A stretch of DNA of 64,000 nucleotides from Kribbella capetownensis (GTDB lineage Bacteria > Actinomycetota > Actinomycetes > Propionibacteriales > Kribbellaceae), in contig NZ_SJKD01000013.1 in the NCBI RefSeq assembly GCF_004331485.1, positions 105,121-169,120 on the forward strand, given 5' to 3'. The notes under the pieces are model-generated. The model was given only the letters and a program-made list of their open reading frames with translations. It was not told where the DNA came from and ran no database searches. Each line of letters opens with the position of its first letter. The first letter of the stretch is position 1. This document shows positions 62,969 through 64,000 of the stretch, piece by piece. The position numbers were made by a program, and so were the translations under genes.

Positions 62969-63934
62969 GTGGATCTCGAAGCCGTCCGGACGTTCGTGGC
63001 AGCGTCCGATGCCGGGCAGTTCCAAGCCGCCGCCGACGAGCTGGGCATCACGCAGCAGGCCGTCTCGAAACGCATCGCGGCCCTGGAACGACAACTCGGC
63101 GTACTGCTGTTCGCCCGCTTACCCAGAGGTGCGCAGTTGAGTGTGGACGGGCAAGCGTTCCTTCCGCATGCCCGGGAACTCCTTCGGGCCGCGGACCGTG
63201 CCGCCGCCTCAGTGCTCCCGGGTCAACGCGCGCTCCGAGTCGACGTACTCAACCGTCGTACGGCGCCCGCGACCGCGCTGCATGCCTTTCATCAGCTGCA
63301 CCCCGGCATCGACCTCGACGTGGTCACGCAGCCCGATGCTCACGTCGACTCCGTAGTGGATGCCGTTGCCGTCGGCATCGTCGACGCCACGTTCCGCGCG
63401 ATCACGGATCCCCGGCGCCAGATCAGCCCGCCGGTGCGGTTTGCCCGGGTGATCGAAGACCCGCATCAGCTACTGGTCGGACCGCGACATCCACTGGCGA
63501 ACGCAACCAGCCTCACGCCTACGGACCTCACGCCGTACCGGATCTGGATGCCGGGCATGAGGGCCGACACCGAGTGGGGCGCGTACTACGACGAGCTCGC
63601 CAGGGTCTTCGCACTCGGTATCGACACCGTCGGACCGAGCTTCGGGGTCGAAGTACTCCTCGACCAACTCGCCGAGTCCGCCGACCTGGCCACCTTCGTC
63701 GGCGAGGGCACTCGCTACCTCTGGCCGGAGGCGTACGACTTGCGCCGCATCCCGATCGTCGATCCCACGCCGATCTACCCGCACTCGGTCGTCTGGCGCG
63801 ACGACAATCCACACCCCGGTCTGGCGGCCCTCCTCGACCACCTTCACGCCGTCAGCGCGAGCACCTCCATAGGCGAGACCTGGGCGCCGGCCTGGGCTAG
63901 GTGTACTGCCCAGGGAGGTTGGTTAAGCGGGTGA
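62969..63934 (+). CDS. LysR-family transcriptional regulator (3' end extended into an insertion sequence)
   Basis: Open frame of 321 residues from GTG 62969. The winged helix at residues 1-60 (AVRTFVAASDAGQFQAAADELGITQQAVSKRIAALERQLGVLLFARLPRGAQLS) and a periplasmic-binding-type domain to about residue 305 are standard. After SIGETWAPAWAR the frame runs into IS481-type sequence and stops at 63934, so the last dozen residues are probably not native. It diverges from a sugar acetyltransferase and likely controls it. Confidence 0.85.
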   Translation: MDLEAVRTFVAASDAGQFQAAADELGITQQAVSKRIAALERQLGVLLFARLPRGAQLSVDGQAFLPHARELLRAADRAAASVLPGQRALRVDVLNRRTAPATALHAFHQLHPGIDLDVVTQPDAHVDSVVDAVAVGIVDATFRAITDPRRQISPPVRFARVIEDPHQLLVGPRHPLANATSLTPTDLTPYRIWMPGMRADTEWGAYYDELARVFALGIDTVGPSFGVEVLLDQLAESADLATFVGEGTRYLWPEAYDLRRIPIVDPTPIYPHSVVWRDDNPHPGLAALLDHLHAVSASTSIGETWAPAWARCTAQGGWLSG

Positions 63935-64000
63935 TGGGTGGGGTTTTGCCGATGGCGGTGTGGGGTCGGTGGTGGTTGTAGTGGTGGAGCCAGCCGGGTA
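63897..64000 (-). mobile_element. C-terminal end of an IS481-family transposase (runs past the window edge)
   Basis: On the minus strand the last 104 bases encode a 33-residue fragment, PGWLHHYNHHRPHTAIGKTPPITRLTNLPGQYT in pieces WLHHYNHHRPHTAIG and PPITRLTNLPGQYT, then TAG at 63899-63897. The pattern W(L/I)xxYNxxRPHxxxGxxxPxxR, ending close to the element tip, is the C-terminal end of the integrase core of IS481/IS3-like transposases. The catalytic residues lie beyond the window. Confidence 0.85.

Noticed and set aside
1..64000. tRNA, rRNA, CRISPR arrays, prophage
   Set aside because: Gaps between genes were read for tRNA-like cloverleaves, rRNA blocks and regularly spaced repeats; none seen. 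A dedicated scan could still find a missed tRNA.

Overview
The window is high-GC, densely packed DNA from an actinobacterium. Lineage clues are a mycothione reductase (mycothiol chemistry), an IdeR-type iron regulator with every metal ligand conserved, an F420-type LLM oxidoreductase domain, an EfeUOB iron importer with IdeR-like boxes, many GTG starts and ATGA gene overlaps. Gene content fits a soil member of the Propionibacteriales, Kribbella or a relative. That placement is inference; no database search was run.

Layout. 1-3000: end of a LacI regulator and a large secreted six-hairpin glycosidase, then a 487-bp gap rich in hairpins. 3.5-5.6 kb: GntR(YtrA)-ABC cassette with a palindromic operator. 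5.6-7.5 kb: SPFH, ribbon-helix-helix and GPP34 operon with a perfect palindrome inside its promoter spacer. 7.6-9.7 kb: pabB-pabC pair. 9.7-12.7 kb: methyltransferase, ideR, photolyase. 12.8-15.2 kb: a second GntR-ABC cassette. 15-18 kb: amino-acid permease, HIT-like protein, TetR regulator and a small divergent gene, tied together by three copies of one operator. 17.9-21.8 kb: four-gene amino-sugar operon (ROK kinase, nagA, PfkB kinase, class II aldolase). 22-28.8 kb: TetR, hotdog-like protein, CGNR zinc-finger protein, SPFH membrane protein, an apparent unannotated small RNA, and a divergent TetR/MmpL pair. 28.7-36.2 kb: pdxH, asparagine-synthetase-like protein, citrate synthase, AraC/phytanoyl-dioxygenase pair, serC. 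36.4-42.5 kb: secreted protein, methyltransferase, ArsR/MFS pair, membrane proteins. 42.6-48.8 kb: acyltransferase fusion, LacI and a CUT1 sugar ABC importer. 49-53.5 kb: efeUOB. 53.5-58.8 kb: RNA ligase, kinase-LLM fusion, mycothione reductase, MarR-MFS. 58.9-64 kb: membrane protein, S9 peptidase, sugar acetyltransferase/LysR pair, and the edge of an IS481-type insertion sequence.

Working together: there are two iron elements (ideR and efeUOB, both with IdeR-like boxes) and several sugar or polymer-use modules. Many regulator-transporter pairs have operators that can be read directly from the sequence. No tRNA, rRNA, CRISPR array, prophage or classic defence island was seen. The most novel-looking features are a probable stand-alone RNA at about 25.52-25.72 kb carrying a 12-codon reading frame, the SPFH/RHH/GPP34 operon with its promoter palindrome, and two uncommon protein fusions.
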